From the NCBI GenBank assembly GCA_005938025.2, contig VCCI02000001.1:558001-622000 (forward strand): a DNA stretch of 64,000 nt, in the 5' to 3' direction. The number at the start of each line of letters is the position of its first letter. Position 1 is the stretch's first letter. The notes beneath the pieces were generated by a model. It did not search any database and was not told where the DNA came from. It saw only the letters and a list, made by a program, of their open reading frames with translations. The position numbers and the translations under genes were made by a program. Shown here piece by piece: positions 45,105 to 53,889 of this stretch. Origin of the DNA: Inquilinus sp. KBS0705. Its GTDB lineage: Bacteria; Bacteroidota; Bacteroidia; Sphingobacteriales; Sphingobacteriaceae.

Positions 45105-46007
45105 TTAAAATTCTGCTGTAATTAAAGTCTTACTGATATTCATGCCCGTTGTCGTTCCGGCGGCAACCGCGTTAGCCACTGTGCGTATTTTATTGATGTT
45201 GTCACCGCAGGCGAAAACTCCGGGTACTGAAGATTGATGAAAAGTGTCTACCTGGATATAACCGTCCTCCGTAAATTTGCACCCCATCATTTCAGGTAAC
45301 TGGCATGCTTGCCTGAAATCACTGCGAACGTAAGCTGCCTTTAAAGGGGTTAAGGTACCATCTTTAAAAACTATTTCTTTGAGATTGCCAGCATACTGTT
45401 CCAGTCGCGCAATTTCCTTTTCTATCACGTTGATCTTGTGGCTGCGCAATTTGGTATTTTGTTCAGTTGTCAGGTATGATGGTCCATTGGTAAACATCGT
45501 CAGGTCATCGGTCCAATTCGTGATCAGTGATGCCAGACTTAACGCCGCGTCACCGTTCCCGAGAATCCCGGTCTTGGCATCTTTAACTTCATAGCCATGG
45601 CAAAAAGGACAATGTAATACCGATATCCCCCAGCATTCGGCCATTCCCGGTACTGCAGGCAATAAGTCATGAATACCCGTTGCGAATACCAGCTTACAGG
45701 CTACAAATGTTTCACCCGAAGCCACCTGTATCTCAAAGCCGTTCGCGGTTTTTATGCCCTTAATCGCAATGCCTTCAAAAAAGTTGATTGTTGGGTACCT
45801 TAAAACTTGTTGCCTCGCGATAGCAGCTATTTCAGTCGGTGTTGCCCCATCCCTGCTTAAAAAGTTATGAGATTGTGGTGTCTGCGCATTACAAGGTTTA
45901 CCACTGTCGATAATCAGGACATGCCTCCGTGCACGGCCCAAAGCCATAGCAGCTGCCATGCCTGAATAGCTACCGCCAACAATAATCACATCAAATATCC
46001 GTATCAT
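45105..46007 (-). CDS. Thioredoxin-reductase-like NAD(P)/FAD oxidoreductase
   Basis: The protein is 300 residues. The FAD-binding GGSYSGMAAAMALG, the NAD(P)-binding GILGNGDAALSLA and the FAD-binding GVFACGDN motifs are in thioredoxin-reductase order. A CPFC motif lies in LHCPFCHGYEV at the place of the redox-active CxxC. Length and motifs fit the low-molecular-weight thioredoxin-reductase-like group found beside AraC/SDR genes. It overlaps the small membrane protein by 4 nt and precedes the SDR. It may reduce a thiol partner, whose identity is not shown by the context. Confidence 0.88.
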   Translation of the reverse strand: MIRIFDVIIVGGSYSGMAAAMALGRARRHVLIIDSGKPCNAQTPQSHNFLSRDGATPTEIAAIARQQVLRYPTINFFEGIAIKGIKTANGFEIQVASGETFVACKLVFATGIHDLLPAVPGMAECWGISVLHCPFCHGYEVKDAKTGILGNGDAALSLASLITNWTDDLTMFTNGPSYLTTEQNTKLRSHKINVIEKEIARLEQYAGNLKEIVFKDGTLTPLKAAYVRSDFRQACQLPEMMGCKFTEDGYIQVDTFHQSSVPGVFACGDNINKIRTVANAVAAGTTTGMNISKTLITAEF

Positions 46008-46216
46008 ATGTTTTTAAATTTAGATGTGATCCAGTTAACGAAAGGTAAACCGGCAAATACGATCCAGGGTACTAATACCACAGTAAGCAGTAAGGTGCGC
46101 TGGTATAGGGGTAAAATGGCCATGGTCTGTCCGAATAAATGAAGGAATAGTGTAATGGACGGATAGATCACTAGCCATATTTTGAGCGCGGCGATCAGCT
46201 TAATTTTTGTGGTCAT
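46004..46216 (-). CDS. Small two-helix membrane protein
   Basis: The protein is 70 residues with two hydrophobic helices (about 7-28 and 38-60) joined by a short polar loop, and basic residues at both ends. No family is recognised. It overlaps the flavoprotein start by 4 nt, so its translation is coupled to it. It is likely a real gene rather than noise because of this overlap and a clean ATG. Confidence 0.65.
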   Translation of the reverse strand: MTTKIKLIAALKIWLVIYPSITLFLHLFGQTMAILPLYQRTLLLTVVLVPWIVFAGLPFVNWITSKFKNI

Positions 46217-46294
46217 TGTATTAATGATTTGGTAAATACAAAGTTACCGGCGGCTGCTACCGCCGGATAGGACGAAAAATTGCTTGTGTAGGAC

Positions 46295-47611
46295 TTATCT
46301 CAAATTCAGTTTATCACCGCGCCTGGTACTTAAACCTTCGATAATAGTAATCCTGTTGTCTTTAAAGGAAATGCGGATGTCATCGTCCTTCCGGAAAAAC
46401 ACATTCTTTTGATAAGCAAAGATCTCAGCCGGTGCCTGGTCATCGCGGCGGATATATAAACGATTGCCATCGCGGCTGATAACTGCCTGATCATTTGAAT
46501 TGATCTCATAAGTGCCTGTATATGCTTCAGCTTCTTCGGAAGTCAGTGTGATCTCATCAAAGTAATGATAAGGCTGATTATACAGAATAGCAAGGATGGA
46601 TTGCCCAATGGTCTCGATCTGGTGATTGAAGATATTGTTCAGGATAATTATGCAAACATCTTCTTGCTGAATACGGCCATAGTAGCTTGTGAATCCTAAA
46701 ATGTTGCCTCCGTGCGATACTACCTTTTTGGCATAGATCGTATCGATCCAGCACCCTAATCCATAACCAGCCAAATACGGGGTAGTAGCTTTTTGTAAAC
46801 TCTCGGCACTGTAAACCTTGTGGTTTAAAACGCCCCGGTGCCAGCGGTAAAGATCACCGACCGTGCTGTACAATGAGCCTGCGGAATAGGTGGCTGTCGA
46901 ATCCCATATCCCTGATGGCTCTTTAATTTTTTCCGTATATTTGGCATAGCCGATTGCTTTATGGTCGTTTTTTACATGCACAAAGTCAAAGCCAGTATGG
47001 GCCATCCCCAGCGGTTTTAGGATAAGTTTTCGCACTGCCTGTTCATAGGGCAGGCCTGTTACTTTTTCAATAATTAAGCCCAAAAGCATATAGCCTGAGT
47101 TACAATAAGCATATCGCGTGCCGGGAGAAAAATCCAGAGGCTTATCTTTAAAAAACGCCAGCATCTTTTCTTTAGATCGGGGTTTGGTGCTCCCGTTAAC
47201 AGCGTTCGTGTCCCGCAAAATTTCATAAATGCCGGAAGTATGTGTCAGCAGATGTTTGACGGTGATCTCCTTTCCACGTTTGAAATCCGGAAAGTACTTT
47301 TTTAGGTTGTCATCTATTGAGAGTTTATGTTGTTCAACAAGTCTTAGAATAACGCCGGCTGTAAATTCCTTTGTGGTGGAGCCTATTTGGTAAATTGTAC
47401 CTAAAGTGTTCGGTATTTTTTTGGCCGCATCCTGGTAACCGAATGCCTTTTCATAAACGATCCGGCCATTTTTACAGACCAAAACCGAGCCGTTAAACCG
47501 GTTGAGATGGATCGCCTTTTCGATCAGGGAATCAATTTGACGTTCGTAACGCTGGGCATTGGCTGTTGAGGCCGCCAGCAGGCCGACGAGTACTATGATT
47601 AATTTCTTCAT
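46295..47611 (-). CDS. Secreted beta-lactamase-family serine hydrolase
   Basis: The protein is 438 residues from ATG 47611, where the signal peptide (MKKLIIVLVGLLAASTANAQ) begins. An in-frame start at 47653 adds a non-signal leader. The core has the SxxK motif (GSTTKEF, Ser-Thr-Thr-Lys), YCNSG as YxN and HGGNILGF as the HGG/KTG-type strand. A C-terminal module of ~100 residues with Tyr-rich strands (EAYTGTYEIN) is common in Bacteroidota members. It is probably a periplasmic esterase or DD-peptidase rather than a true beta-lactamase. It lies between an AraC regulator and the flavoprotein unit. Confidence 0.88.
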   Translation of the reverse strand: MKKLIIVLVGLLAASTANAQRYERQIDSLIEKAIHLNRFNGSVLVCKNGRIVYEKAFGYQDAAKKIPNTLGTIYQIGSTTKEFTAGVILRLVEQHKLSIDDNLKKYFPDFKRGKEITVKHLLTHTSGIYEILRDTNAVNGSTKPRSKEKMLAFFKDKPLDFSPGTRYAYCNSGYMLLGLIIEKVTGLPYEQAVRKLILKPLGMAHTGFDFVHVKNDHKAIGYAKYTEKIKEPSGIWDSTATYSAGSLYSTVGDLYRWHRGVLNHKVYSAESLQKATTPYLAGYGLGCWIDTIYAKKVVSHGGNILGFTSYYGRIQQEDVCIIILNNIFNHQIETIGQSILAILYNQPYHYFDEITLTSEEAEAYTGTYEINSNDQAVISRDGNRLYIRRDDQAPAEIFAYQKNVFFRKDDDIRISFKDNRITIIEGLSTRRGDKLNLR

Positions 47612-47672
47612 GCCCGCAAAGCTACAGGCGCAATCAACTGACTTATAGGACAAAAAGCCAGTTCAATAGGCC

Positions 47673-48530
47673 TTATCTAAAGTTATTGCGGAAAGCTTCA
47701 GGTGAAAAACCGGTTTGCTTTTTAAAGAATCGGATAAAATAGGAAACATCCTCATAGCCCAGGCGATACGCGGTCTGGTTAATTTGGTTCGACGTTGCAA
47801 GCAAACACCGTTTCGCTTCCAGAACAATTTGTTCATTAATGACCTCAGAACAGGTTTTGCCAAGTGTAGCCTTTGCGATGGCGTTCAACTGGTAAACAGA
47901 AAGATTCAGCATCTCGGCGTATTGAGCGACCTGTTTATGGGTGAAGACATGATGTTCTAAAAGTTCTAAAAATCTTTCCAATCGCTCCTGGGTGTATAGG
48001 CCCGCCTTTTTAGTCGGCAGCACGTCTTGCCGGCGCAATAGCTCGATAAAAATAATTCCTAGGTTTGCTTTAATCACATCTTCATAACGCTCATTCCTTT
48101 CAATGAACTCCTGTTCCATAAAATTAAATATACTACATAGCTTTTTAAAACTGCCTCCCTGTAATTGGTAATGGTTAACGATACTGGCTTTACGTAACAA
48201 CTGGCCGGACATTTTATCTTTTGGGAAATAAAAGTCCGTATCGAATTGCATTAGGTAGCCGGCACTACCCGATTTGAGCACGAGTTCGTGTACCTGTCCA
48301 GGCCGCATGAAGAATACTGTATAATCTGCAACATTGTAGGGTGTGAAATCGATATTGTGGGTGCCGGCCCCGTTGGTCAAAGCAAGCAGATAGTAGAAAT
48401 CATGCCGGTGAAGGTGCTGCACCATATCCTGGCCCTCCAACATTTTTTCGATATTCCGAATACTGAATGCATCGGAAAGATTCGGCTCCTTTTGGCTGGC
48501 TTGCAGGTGTCTGACCGGGATGCTTTGCAT
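47673..48530 (-). CDS. AraC-family transcriptional regulator
   Basis: The protein is 285 residues. The N-terminal cupin-like AraC-binding domain includes LHRHDFYYLLALTNG and FFMRPGQVHELVL, with His residues typical of the sensing pocket. The C-terminal double HTH (about 190-285) includes VAQYAEMLNLSVYQLN and TAYRLGYEDVSYFIRFFKKQ. It is transcribed in the same direction as the downstream hydrolase and the flavoprotein/SDR unit, which are its likely targets. The effector is unknown. Confidence 0.9.
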   Translation of the reverse strand: MQSIPVRHLQASQKEPNLSDAFSIRNIEKMLEGQDMVQHLHRHDFYYLLALTNGAGTHNIDFTPYNVADYTVFFMRPGQVHELVLKSGSAGYLMQFDTDFYFPKDKMSGQLLRKASIVNHYQLQGGSFKKLCSIFNFMEQEFIERNERYEDVIKANLGIIFIELLRRQDVLPTKKAGLYTQERLERFLELLEHHVFTHKQVAQYAEMLNLSVYQLNAIAKATLGKTCSEVINEQIVLEAKRCLLATSNQINQTAYRLGYEDVSYFIRFFKKQTGFSPEAFRNNFR

Positions 48531-48875
48531 AGACCAAACTTAGGAAAAGAATTTAATTAATATTATTCATGTAAATCGCTACCACTGAATTGTAATTGGG
48601 TCAAAGAACTTTGAAACCCTAAAACTGGTCACAAATTAGCTGTTGGTTGTTAAAATAAAGCGCATAGCGATAGATATAGAGCCGTTTCCGGGAAGACTTG
48701 AAACAATTCATCCAAATTCGTTGCGAGCTCCCGTTCATAAAGTTTTGCGAATAAAAATATGTTACTCCGAGTCGGACTTGCTCGGATTATTTACTGGGCC
48801 TCCTTAATGAACTTTGCTGAATAAATATTCACTTCTGCATTTGTATACTAATGCATTTGCATAATTATTCAAGAC
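48531..48875. other. Gene-free stretch between AraC and ParA genes
   Basis: The 345 bases show no gene. There is an AT-rich segment at each end, near the divergent starts, where promoters would be expected, but I could not fix a -7 element. No strong hairpin is seen. Confidence 0.4.
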
Positions 48876-49481
48876 ATGGCAAAGATCATCACATTGGCAC
48901 ATCAAAAAGGAGGCGTAGGCAAAAGTACGCTTGCGTTGAACCTCGCACTTTGTTTTAAAGATCAGCTGAGAGTCGTATTGATCGACGCTGATCCCCAGGG
49001 CAGTATCGTCAGGCTTAAAGACGATTTTCCGGAACTGGATATCCTATCCGCCGAGCACATTACTGACATCCCTGATTTGGCTTATGACCTGGTTATCGTG
49101 GATACTCCTCCTTACCTGTCCAACCGGCTTAATGAACTGTTCGCCTATTCGGATTACGTCCTCATCCCCACAAAGGCGGGATTCTTTGATGTGATGGCCA
49201 TCCGGTCCACGCTGGCATTGGTCAAATACGCGCAAGCCAATAACCACAGACTGATGGCCGGCATCGTGCTCAATATGCTGAAGCCGCGGTCAGGTATTAC
49301 TGCAGAGGTTGTGGCGCTGTTGACTACCCTGGACACACCTGTCTTAAATTCCAGGATCTTCGACCGGGTGAGCCTGGCGCGGTCATCGATGACGGCAGGC
49401 ATCATGAAATGCCCCGACCAAAAAGCGATCAGCGAAATTACCGCACTGGCAGTGGAGGTCGTTGATCTGATGAGTGAATAA
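48876..49481 (+). CDS. ParA-family partition ATPase
   Basis: The protein is 201 residues, the short form of ParA. The deviant Walker A is HQKGGVGKST, the A' motif DADPQGS, and Walker B LVIVDTPP. There is no N-terminal HTH, so it resembles ParA/TraA-like proteins carried on Bacteroidota plasmids and integrative elements. It is followed by a small RHH-like protein, probably its DNA-binding partner. About 150 nt separate them. A 42-residue remnant of a related gene is at 27101. It is consistent with the remains of an integrative element in this part of the window, but no conjugation genes follow. Confidence 0.9.
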   Translation: MAKIITLAHQKGGVGKSTLALNLALCFKDQLRVVLIDADPQGSIVRLKDDFPELDILSAEHITDIPDLAYDLVIVDTPPYLSNRLNELFAYSDYVLIPTKAGFFDVMAIRSTLALVKYAQANNHRLMAGIVLNMLKPRSGITAEVVALLTTLDTPVLNSRIFDRVSLARSSMTAGIMKCPDQKAISEITALAVEVVDLMSE

Positions 49482-49630
49482 ATGTATCGATGAAAATTTG
49501 TAGGAGTGTTCATTTGAATAAATCTGCATTTAAGGAAATGTCGGTTTGTTCAATTATGTATTTGTATGGAGCTGTAAATGTTGCAATGTATCATTATTCA
49601 TTTGGGTGATTCCGATGCTCATGGCTACAT

Positions 49631-49921
49631 ATGTCATTCGCTGCAAATAATCTTAAGCTATCAATGATGGATGACTATAAGAAAAAGCTGGGGTCGCTGG
49701 CTGATAAGATCAGGAACGACACATGGATCGCTCCCGTACAGCAGGTGACGGAGGTCAAGCCGCCACCTGCACCGGAGGCGGAAGCCGCGCGCTTCAACAA
49801 CTGGATACCCAAGAGCCTTAAGAAGCGGGTCAAAGCCTATGGGGTCCAGCAGGAGATGTCTCAAAAGGATATCACTATTCAGGCATTGATGGATTACCTG
49901 GAGAAAAAGGAAAATCATTGA
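49631..49921 (+). CDS. Small RHH-like ParA partner protein
   Basis: The protein is 96 residues from 49631, or 85/84 from the ATGs at 49664/49667. The N-terminal half is charged and flexible with a Pro-rich patch (KPPPAPEAEA). The C-terminal half (NNWIPKSLKKRVKAYGVQQE then DITIQALMDYLEKK) resembles a ribbon-helix-helix DNA-binding unit of the kind that pairs with ParA on mobile elements. The start is uncertain because several ATGs are available and no ribosome site is evident. Confidence 0.6.
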   Translation: MSFAANNLKLSMMDDYKKKLGSLADKIRNDTWIAPVQQVTEVKPPPAPEAEAARFNNWIPKSLKKRVKAYGVQQEMSQKDITIQALMDYLEKKENH

Positions 49922-50191
49922 CATCCCTTACGGATTGATGGAGGATACCGCTGTCTTCTTACGGTAAGCAAGACCTATGTGAGCATGAAAGAGATCGAAC
50001 ACCACCTGCCAACAGCAACCTTTACCAGGATCCACCGTTCGTATATTGTCAATATCAATTTTGTGAAGGTCATCGAACGGGGACAAATCCGCCTGGAAGG
50101 CGGTGAGGCGCTCGTTTTAGGCGATAACTATAAACAAAGGTTTTTAGAGATGATGGATGAGCACCTCATTAAAACAGATCGCGCCTCCTGA
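49922..50191 (+). pseudogene. N-terminally truncated LytTR DNA-binding domain
   Basis: Directly after the stop of the small protein, in the same frame, the sequence reads as the end of a LytTR domain: KTYVSMKEIEHHLP, then FTRIHRSYIVNINFVKVIE and GDNYKQRFLEMM. The first ~25 residues of the domain and the receiver domain normally in front are missing, and there is no ATG before 49985 (GTG at 49979). It ends one base before the LanB stop codon. The fragment is likely a remnant of a response-regulator gene, although a short stand-alone LytTR peptide cannot be excluded. Confidence 0.7.
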
Positions 50192-53100
50192 TCACGGTTT
50201 CGGGTCCCCGGATCGCAATTTTTGCTTTCCCTTTTCACCTTGCAGGAATTTGAACAGGAAATAATAGACCACCATTTCCTGTTTCCTTGCATCATCACGA
50301 AATAACCTGTTCAGGTGCATATGAATAATGCTTTCCAGCAAAGTATGGAAATCATTGCCGTTTTCAGCAACGGATCGGCTGAGTAGGGCAGCTGATTTTT
50401 GGAATCTTTTGGCGTTTGCCATGAGGCCGGCGGCTCTGTAGATAACTGGTGCATTCATATTTACAGGCATTCCGGTAAAAAGTTTGCGGTACTGCCTGTC
50501 CAGGTCGACCTTTAGTCCGTCGTTATTAAATTCCGATGCGAAACGTGCGTAGCTTTGGAAGCTAAAACGGATCTGCTCATCAGGCGCACTGATAAACGCG
50601 GCGATCAGGTCAAGGACGGTAACCAAAGCGAAATGGAAGGGCGGTAAACTTTCCCCGTTTGCTGCTTTCTTTACATATTGTATGACCAGTTCGCTGCTTG
50701 CCCAAAAATGCTCCTCGGCCAGCGGCATAGGTACGGCGCCGTATCTCTCTAGTTCCCTGCTGTACACGTCAACCTGGTACTCGCGTATCACGTGTTCGTT
50801 GAGGCTATTTTCGAGCAACGATTTAAAAGCACTCAGTAGCTGGGCGATAGCTGCAGGGTCGACGTCCAGCCGGATGCGGATATGCGGGGCGTGGTCGTCA
50901 TACCTGATAAAGAACCATTTCCTGATCCGGCCTGTTGCATATTTTCGCCGGAGCAAGGGGAGCAACCGGATCAAAAGCCTGTCTGTACCGGTTTTCGGCG
51001 TATATAATTTCAGGTAAAGCCACCCGGACCCGGGCAGGAAATGGCGCGGCCCTGATTTTACGCGAGAACTATTGGTGCCGGAACCGGCATATAATGGCAT
51101 TGGCTTTGACGGATAAAGAAAAGCATTGAACTGCGCCGCATAGGCGCTTCCTTTATGGTCAGTTACCTGTTCGTTTCCGTCCGCTGCGGTAAAATATTCT
51201 TTCAGTACGATCTCTTTCTTCTGCTGGATACAGGAGGCGAGAAAAAGAAGATCATCGCTTTTTTCCATATCAAAAACAAGCTGCTGGTCACCCTCTGTTA
51301 GCGAAAAGGTACTGCAAAGATGAAGGCTTTCCGCAAGGGAATGGAAGCCGGCGATAAAATGTTCAGCGGTGGCGCTTTGTAATGGCAGGAGTTGCTGTTC
51401 GTTCAGTACCCAGGTCGCCGCATGAAGAATGGTGTCCTTATATTCTATCCGCGGGTAAAACGAAAGTCCCGGGTAATAGTGGCGGAGATCGATGGTAAAG
51501 ACAGACTGGCCATATTGACCGGGGATATCAGCAAGAAACCGGAATAACGGCAGTTTATTCAATGCATGATTATAAGCGGACGAAAGCATGGGCAAAACAA
51601 CCTTGCCATGCTTATCCGACGTGATGATGACCCGGCCATTTTCCACCTCGAGATAGAGGTCTGAAAGTTCGAGCTGTTTGCTGTTCTGAAGTAGCGAGTT
51701 TGCCGTCAGCGGAAGTTCCCAGGACCAAACCGGCGCTCTGCGGTTAACGTTATCCGTATGCGGATCGCTAAGGTGCAGGATCTCGGCGAAAATGATATGC
51801 GGGTTGAGCCTCTCCTGTTCTAATGCCAAGTCGACAGCAGCTTGTTGCAGGGCAGGGTCCGTGACCGTAAAACGGCCTATCAGGGCGGCAGTGTTGGTTC
51901 CGCCGGCGCTCTCGATGTACACTTTATTTGCGGTTACCCTGAAAAGCACGGACATGCCGGTCGGAGGGGACTTAGCGGTTTCCTGGGCCAACTTTATGAG
52001 CTCTTTTTCCTGGAGCCGGATAACCGGACGTGCTTTCTCTTTCGCGCTGTGCCAGCATTGGAGCAGGTAGCTGTGTGCAGCCGACCAGGTGATCGATGGC
52101 GCGGCCTGGTCTTTTTGAAGGATATGAAGCGTTTCCAGAAGTTGGTTGCCGGGTACTTTTTCAGGTGGTCCGTAACCGATCCCCGCCTCGGGGTCCAAGG
52201 CCTTCAGCAGCGGGACACGCTGGCCCTCAAAATAGGTGGTGAAATCTTTGATAAATTGTGCCATAGCGGGCGCCATTTGCTGCGGACAAAGTATACCCAG
52301 GGCGGTGATCCCATCGGTAAGCGCCGACTGGTATTTTTGGTCGATCATCCCATGTGGCAGTGGATTGCAGAGCAAAACGTTCAATAGGCTGCCCTCCTCG
52401 TGTTCACGGTCATCCGGCAGGATTTGCTTCAGTTCTTTAGTAAGCCCTTCAAAATAGCCCGGAAGTGTTTGCGGCAATGCCATCTTTAAGGTGATCCGGG
52501 ACAGATTTGCGCTGAAAGAATGCCCGGCAGGATCGTTTGATAGTGCCGGCACTAACCTTTCAAGATAGGGTTGGCCGGTGATGTTTTGCCGAAGATCACT
52601 CACCAGTAATTGGGAATCTGTCAGGAAACTGACATACTCCTGCGCATCAGCGGTCGTGCATCCGGTAAGTCGGCAGATCCTGCTGATGATGTCTATGATT
52701 CTTTTCCCATTTCGGCAAAATGTCATCAGGTCTTTTAAAAACCTGGAATAAGCGATAGATTCCAATAGGTATTGCCTCGATTTCCCGTTTTCACCCAGAT
52801 CCGTCCGGATAAAGCGATACTCGTTGAGCACCCGGTAAAGTGTATCGTTAGGCCGCAGGAGGCTGTCTCCGTAGCGCAAACGCCCGGAAACGACGGTGTG
52901 GAGGGCAGCGGTAAATTCTTCGTCAGCGCTGATATGGATCCGAAGTTCGCCGTCGTTCAAAAGCGGCTGTTTGGGTTTTTGTTCCCAGCGGATCAGGGAT
53001 ACGGAAGAGAAAAGGCCGAAGGGAGTGGGCCTGAAACAAATACGGTTAATATATTTCTTTAAGCTGGCTCTTTCCTTCGGGCTCAAGCCCTGCTCCGAAA

Positions 53101-53263
53101 ACCCTGCTTTCTTAAGGCGCGAAAAAAATCCGGGACTTGCAAGATAAACCGCGGAAAGGAAATAGGGTTCGTCAAGAAATGCTTGCAGGGGCTTTTCGTA
53201 GGCAGTTACCGGCATTGCCGGCATTCGGAGCAATAGATGTGCTGAGAATTTAAGGTTATCCAT
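50192..53263 (-). CDS. Full-length lantibiotic dehydratase (LanB), orphan
   Basis: The protein is 1023 residues. The large N-terminal domain (glutamylation) shows the LanB landmark RPTPFGLFSSVSL near residue 96, and the C-terminal SpaB_C elimination/thiopeptide-type domain shows WFFIRYDDHAPHIRIRL and a HLNRLF-type helix near the end. Such enzymes dehydrate Ser/Thr of a leader-bearing precursor using glutamyl-tRNA. No LanC cyclase, transporter, protease or precursor peptide is visible within several kilobases. It is convergent with the LytTR remnant and divergent from the imuA unit. It might act on a distant precursor, or be a relic of a bacteriocin cluster. Confidence 0.88.
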   Translation of the reverse strand: MDNLKFSAHLLLRMPAMPVTAYEKPLQAFLDEPYFLSAVYLASPGFFSRLKKAGFSEQGLSPKERASLKKYINRICFRPTPFGLFSSVSLIRWEQKPKQPLLNDGELRIHISADEEFTAALHTVVSGRLRYGDSLLRPNDTLYRVLNEYRFIRTDLGENGKSRQYLLESIAYSRFLKDLMTFCRNGKRIIDIISRICRLTGCTTADAQEYVSFLTDSQLLVSDLRQNITGQPYLERLVPALSNDPAGHSFSANLSRITLKMALPQTLPGYFEGLTKELKQILPDDREHEEGSLLNVLLCNPLPHGMIDQKYQSALTDGITALGILCPQQMAPAMAQFIKDFTTYFEGQRVPLLKALDPEAGIGYGPPEKVPGNQLLETLHILQKDQAAPSITWSAAHSYLLQCWHSAKEKARPVIRLQEKELIKLAQETAKSPPTGMSVLFRVTANKVYIESAGGTNTAALIGRFTVTDPALQQAAVDLALEQERLNPHIIFAEILHLSDPHTDNVNRRAPVWSWELPLTANSLLQNSKQLELSDLYLEVENGRVIITSDKHGKVVLPMLSSAYNHALNKLPLFRFLADIPGQYGQSVFTIDLRHYYPGLSFYPRIEYKDTILHAATWVLNEQQLLPLQSATAEHFIAGFHSLAESLHLCSTFSLTEGDQQLVFDMEKSDDLLFLASCIQQKKEIVLKEYFTAADGNEQVTDHKGSAYAAQFNAFLYPSKPMPLYAGSGTNSSRVKSGPRHFLPGSGWLYLKLYTPKTGTDRLLIRLLPLLRRKYATGRIRKWFFIRYDDHAPHIRIRLDVDPAAIAQLLSAFKSLLENSLNEHVIREYQVDVYSRELERYGAVPMPLAEEHFWASSELVIQYVKKAANGESLPPFHFALVTVLDLIAAFISAPDEQIRFSFQSYARFASEFNNDGLKVDLDRQYRKLFTGMPVNMNAPVIYRAAGLMANAKRFQKSAALLSRSVAENGNDFHTLLESIIHMHLNRLFRDDARKQEMVVYYFLFKFLQGEKGKQKLRSGDPKP

Positions 53264-53591
53264 AGGTTTGGAAGATTATTCGTACGATTACGGAATTGGC
53301 AGCAGAAATGTTCCCTTCGGCAACCGATTAATCAATTTACACCGAAAATTCTAAGAGGTTCCCGGTCAATATTTTTTGCGGCTGGTAGGTGAGGCGGAAC
53401 ATCGTTGCACGCACAAGCAAAACAGGTTAATGGTCGTTCGTTTGTTATCTCTGACAGGCAGATTCCTCCTGCTGGCCATCAATGGCGTAGCGGAATGATC
53501 GACGGTAAAACCCTTTCGAAAAAAAATATAAAATAGTTAGACAAAATGCTAAAAATATTAGCATAACTTTATAGTCCCAAATTTTAGCGTT
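53264..53591. other. Divergent intergenic region between LanB and imuA unit
   Basis: There are 328 bases without a convincing gene. A 40-codon frame on the minus strand and a 22-codon frame on the plus strand have no precursor-peptide features (no GG leader or Cys/Ser/Thr-rich core). The region ends with the 19-bp palindrome before the mutasome operon. Confidence 0.5.
53546..53564. promoter_or_regulatory. Candidate SOS-type operator before the imuA operon
   Basis: ATGCTAAAAATATTAGCAT is a dyad with 7-bp perfect arms and a 5-nt centre, 27 bp upstream of the first start codon. It matches the palindrome at 60583 at 13 of 19 positions, with consensus nTnCTAA-N5-TTAGnAn. Both precede DNA-damage response genes. 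Confidence 0.6.
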
Positions 53592-53879
53592 ATGATGCGA
53601 ATAAATTTAGCGATCCCCTTGCAGGATCTTCTTGTCAATATGCGATTTAAAAAGCCCGATAACTTGGCCGTGAAGCATCGTTTAATGTCCGGTACCATCG
53701 CTAAAGCTGACCGGGAGGAGACCATTTCGACAGATAGGACGGATGTTCTTAAAACCATGCAACCATACGGTGAATGCTTTGAGGGATATGGCTCGCTGCA
53801 GGTGGTCATCACTGTAAGTGTTGATTGTCGTCGCAGTCATTACGCGTTGAATACTGATCCTCTATCTTCACTTCATTAA
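53592..53879 (+). CDS. Small protein upstream of imuA, unrecognised
   Basis: The protein is 95 residues, with two ATGs at the start. The sequence (IPLQDLLVNMRFKKPDNLAV, then KADREETISTDRT) is charged and moderately hydrophobic with no known domain, no signal peptide and two Cys near the C-terminus. It is followed by imuA after 10 nt and lies just behind the candidate SOS palindrome, so it is probably the first gene of the mutasome operon. It might instead be a leader without a stable product. The start and reality are uncertain. Confidence 0.4.
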   Translation: MMRINLAIPLQDLLVNMRFKKPDNLAVKHRLMSGTIAKADREETISTDRTDVLKTMQPYGECFEGYGSLQVVITVSVDCRRSHYALNTDPLSSLH

Positions 53880-53889
53880 GCCTTGTATC

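Noticed and set aside
48876..50191. Start of a full conjugative (tra) region behind ParA
   Set aside because: Only a small RHH-like gene and a LytTR remnant follow, then LanB; no conjugation protein is recognisable.
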